NCBI RefSeq assembly: GCF_024753215.1
Contig: NZ_JANUGV010000003.1
Span: 1 to 64,000, forward strand
Source of the DNA: Massilia solisilvae
Lineage (GTDB): Bacteria > Pseudomonadota > Gammaproteobacteria > Burkholderiales > Burkholderiaceae_D
Length of the DNA: 64,000 bases
Direction: 5' to 3'
Shown in pieces: positions 61,686 to 64,000 of the stretch (position 1 is its first letter; each line of letters starts with the position of its first letter). The notes beneath the pieces were generated by a model, which searched no databases, had not been told where the DNA came from, and saw only the letters and a program-made list of their open reading frames with translations. A program made the position numbers and the translations under genes.

Positions 61686-63140
61686 ATGAAGCAGATCAAC
61701 AATTTTATCAACGGCGAATTTGTCTCGACCGTAAACCTGTTCGACAAGCGCTCGCCGCTGAACAACGCCGTCATCGCGCGGGTTGCCGAAGCCGGCGCGG
61801 TGGAAGTCGTTGCCGCGGTACAGGCCGCGCGCGCCGCATTGGCCGGCCCGTGGGGAAAGATGGCGGTCGCCGAACGGGTTGAACTGCTCTATGCGGTGGC
61901 CAATGAAATCGACCGCCGCCTTGACGAGTTCGTCGAGGCGGAGTGTGCCGATACCGGCAAGCCGATGAGCCTGGCGCGCCACCTCGATATTCCACGCGGC
62001 GCCGCCAATTTCAAGATCTTCGCCGACGTGGTGAAGAATGTTCCCTCCGAATTTTTTGAGATGGCGACGCCCGACGGCCGCGGCGCCCTCAACTATTCCA
62101 CGCGCTCGCCGGTCGGCGTGGTCGGCGTGATCTGCCCGTGGAACCTGCCCTTGCTGCTGATGACGTGGAAGGTCGGCCCGGCACTGGCCTGCGGCAACAC
62201 CGTGGTCGTGAAGCCATCGGAAGAAACGCCGCAGACCGCCACCCTGCTGGGCGAAGTCATGAACAGCGTGGGCATGCCGAGAGGCGTGTACAACGTGGTG
62301 CACGGCTTCGGCCCCGGCTCCGCCGGCGAGTTCCTGACCCGCCACCAGGGCGTCAATGCGATCACGTTTACCGGTGAAACCCGCACCGGCGCGGCCATCA
62401 TGAAGGCCGCGGCGGAAGGTGCGCGCCCGGTCTCGCTGGAGATGGGCGGCAAGAACCCCGCCATCGTGTTTGCCGACTGCGACTTCGACGCGGCCATCGA
62501 GGGCACGCTGCGGTCGGCCTTTGCCAACTGCGGCCAGGTTTGCCTGGGCACCGAGCGCGTGTACGTGGAGCGGCCGATCTTCGACAAGTTCGTCGCGGCG
62601 CTGAAGGAAGGCGCGCAAGCGCTGCGGATCGGCACGCCGGAAGATCCGGCAACCGGCATGGGGCCGCTCATCAGCCTGGAGCATCGCAACAAGGTCCTGT
62701 CGTATTACCGCAAGGCGGTCGAAGAGGGCGCCACCGTGGTCACCGGCGGCGGCGTGCCCGACATGCCGGGCGATCTTGCCCAGGGCGCCTGGGTGCAGCC
62801 GACCATCTGGACCGGCCTGTCCGATGAGGCGAGCGTGTGCCGCGAAGAGATTTTCGGGCCGTGCTGCCACGTGTTCCCCTTCGACAGCGAAGAGGAAGTG
62901 ATCCGCCGCGCCAACGACACCACCTATGGCCTGGCCGCATCGGTCTGGACCACCAACCTGCAGCGCGGCCATCGCGTGGCGGCAAAGATCGAGGCCGGCC
63001 TGGTGTGGGTCAACAGCTGGTTCCTGCGCGACCTGCGCACGCCGTTTGGCGGCGCCAAGCAGTCGGGTATCGGCCGCGAAGGTGGTGTGCACTCGCTCGA
63101 GTTCTACACCGAACTGAAAAACGTCTGCATCAAACTCTAA
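61686..63140 (+). CDS. 2-hydroxymuconic semialdehyde dehydrogenase
   Basis: A 484-residue NAD-dependent aldehyde dehydrogenase of the DmpC/XylG type. It oxidises 2-hydroxymuconic semialdehyde to 2-hydroxymuconate. The N-terminus KQINNFINGEFV, SPVGVVGVICPWNLPLLL, the catalytic Glu in LEMGGKNPAIVF and catalytic Cys in ANCGQVCLGTERVYVERP are as in that subgroup. The hydratase follows after 2 bases. The oxidative branch it defines needs a tautomerase and decarboxylase, which should lie beyond the right edge. Confidence 0.9.
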   Translation: MKQINNFINGEFVSTVNLFDKRSPLNNAVIARVAEAGAVEVVAAVQAARAALAGPWGKMAVAERVELLYAVANEIDRRLDEFVEAECADTGKPMSLARHLDIPRGAANFKIFADVVKNVPSEFFEMATPDGRGALNYSTRSPVGVVGVICPWNLPLLLMTWKVGPALACGNTVVVKPSEETPQTATLLGEVMNSVGMPRGVYNVVHGFGPGSAGEFLTRHQGVNAITFTGETRTGAAIMKAAAEGARPVSLEMGGKNPAIVFADCDFDAAIEGTLRSAFANCGQVCLGTERVYVERPIFDKFVAALKEGAQALRIGTPEDPATGMGPLISLEHRNKVLSYYRKAVEEGATVVTGGGVPDMPGDLAQGAWVQPTIWTGLSDEASVCREEIFGPCCHVFPFDSEEEVIRRANDTTYGLAASVWTTNLQRGHRVAAKIEAGLVWVNSWFLRDLRTPFGGAKQSGIGREGGVHSLEFYTELKNVCIKL

Positions 63141-63142
63141 TC

Positions 63143-63925
63143 ATGGAAAACACTCTTATCGACCAGCTCGGGAACGAGCTCTACGACGCCCTGGTCCGTG
63201 GCCAAACCGTCACGCCGCTCACCGAACGGCACCCGGACATGACCATCGAGGACGCCTATCACATCCAGCAGCGCATGACGGCGCGCCGGATCGAACAGGG
63301 CGCGCGCGTGGTCGGCAAAAAAGTTGGCGTCACCAGCCAGGCGGTCATGGACCTGCTGCAGGTGCACCAGCCGGACTTCGGCTACCTGCTCGATACCATG
63401 CTGTACAACGAAGGCGAGGCCATTCCGGTCGAATCGATGATCCAGCCAAAGGCCGAAGGGGAGATCGCGTTCATCCTCAAACACGACCTGCTGGGACCGG
63501 GCATCAGCAACGCCGACGTGCTGCGCGCGACCGAATGCGTGATGCCTTGCTTTGAGATCGTCGATTCGCGCATCCGCGACTGGAAGATCCGGATCCAGGA
63601 CACGGTGGCGGACAACGCCTCGTGCGGCGTGTTCGTGCTCGGCGACCGCGCCGTCGACCCGCGCAAGGTCGACCTGACCACCTGCGGCATGGTGCTGGAA
63701 AAGAACGGCGAAGTGGCCGCCACCGGCGCCGGCGCGGCGGCAATCGGCAGCCCGGTGAACGCCGTGGCATGGCTTGCCAATACCTTGGGCAAGCTGGGCA
63801 TTCCCCTCAGGGCCGGCGAAGTCATCCTGTCCGGCTCGCTGGCCGCAATGCTGCCGGTCAAGGCTGGTGACAACCTGCGCGTGTCGATCGGCGGCATTGG
63901 CGGTTGCTCCGTCCGGTTCTATTGA
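63143..63925 (+). CDS. 2-oxopent-4-enoate (2-hydroxypenta-2,4-dienoate) hydratase
   Basis: A 260-residue hydratase of the MhpD/DmpE type that adds water to give 4-hydroxy-2-oxovalerate. The motif EIVDSRIRDWKIRIQDTVADNASCG distinguishes it from the related oxalocrotonate decarboxylase. Acidic metal ligands are in PKAEGEIAFIL. It lies 2 bases after the dehydrogenase, and the order dehydrogenase-hydratase-acetaldehyde dehydrogenase matches dmp/xyl operons. Confidence 0.9.
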   Translation: MENTLIDQLGNELYDALVRGQTVTPLTERHPDMTIEDAYHIQQRMTARRIEQGARVVGKKVGVTSQAVMDLLQVHQPDFGYLLDTMLYNEGEAIPVESMIQPKAEGEIAFILKHDLLGPGISNADVLRATECVMPCFEIVDSRIRDWKIRIQDTVADNASCGVFVLGDRAVDPRKVDLTTCGMVLEKNGEVAATGAGAAAIGSPVNAVAWLANTLGKLGIPLRAGEVILSGSLAAMLPVKAGDNLRVSIGGIGGCSVRFY

Positions 63926-63960
63926 CTGCGCCTTTCCACAAGAATCCAAGGAACGATCCC

Positions 63961-64000
63961 ATGAAAAAAATCAAATGCGCACTGATCGGCCCGGGCAACA
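63961..64000 (+). CDS. Acetaldehyde dehydrogenase (acetylating), start only
   Basis: Only 13 codons are in the window: MKKIKCALIGPGN. This start and the position after the hydratase match DmpF/MhpF, which converts acetaldehyde to acetyl-CoA together with the 4-hydroxy-2-oxovalerate aldolase. AAGGAACG lies before the ATG. The rest is beyond the edge. Confidence 0.75.
   Translation, partial: MKKIKCALIGPGN

Overview
The window is a piece of a high-GC betaproteobacterial chromosome, most likely from an Oxalobacteraceae member (Massilia/Telluria/Duganella type). Reasons are the queA-tgt-yajC-secD-secF order with divergent recG, a Kdo hydroxylase, the many catabolic LysR units, and two families of short dispersed hairpins in intergenic spaces. 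This placement is an inference from gene content, not a search result. I see no rRNA, tRNA, CRISPR array, insertion sequence or phage gene.

Layout. 1-22 kb is mostly metabolism and envelope: a small periplasmic protein, a disordered protein, an MFS pump, a PagL-like lipid A deacylase, an NAD(P)-dependent dehydrogenase, an M20 amidohydrolase, a molybdopterin oxidoreductase, a lipoprotein aminopeptidase, two tandem acyl-CoA ligases, PhoD, a thioesterase, an Atm1-type ABC exporter and a Kdo 3-hydroxylase. An asparagine/aspartate scavenging group follows (asparaginase II, exported amidohydrolase, dicarboxylate symporter).

22.9-42.8 kb is the most interesting part, a sulfonate catabolic island. 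It holds a GntR/UTRA regulator, a LysR regulator divergent from a YeiH/TauZ-type exporter, suyAB (sulfolactate sulfo-lyase), a DctA symporter, and a minus-strand run of TauE exporter, ComC, SlcC and an SsuABC/TauABC-like importer. Upstream of that run is a compact operon for a fumarate reductase/succinate dehydrogenase-like complex with a two-subunit class I fumarase, then a divergent LysR gene. A second suyAB copy lies in inverted orientation at the right edge. Sulfolactate of either configuration would be imported, interconverted through sulfopyruvate by SlcC and ComC, and cleaved by SuyAB to pyruvate and sulfite, with sulfite or sulfate exported. Both suyAB promoters and the importer promoter carry the same near-palindrome of the type TCAT-N4-ATGA directly upstream of the -35 box, and a related site lies upstream of the GntR gene. 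This suggests one regulon. The succinate-dehydrogenase/fumarase operon is not part of the known sulfolactate route. It may extend the island to a C4 compound; sulfosuccinate is my speculative candidate.

43-54.4 kb is housekeeping: pyrC, a DUF3025 gene, a Gfo/Idh/MocA oxidoreductase, recG, queA, tgt, yajC, secD and secF. 54.5-64 kb begins an aromatic meta-cleavage operon: LysR, type I extradiol dioxygenase, class II aldolase-fold protein (probable decarboxylase), TRAP transporter, porin, 2-hydroxymuconic semialdehyde dehydrogenase, 2-oxopent-4-enoate hydratase and the start of an acetaldehyde dehydrogenase. It is cut off by the window edge. The set fits meta-cleavage of a carboxylated catechol such as 2,3-dihydroxybenzoate.
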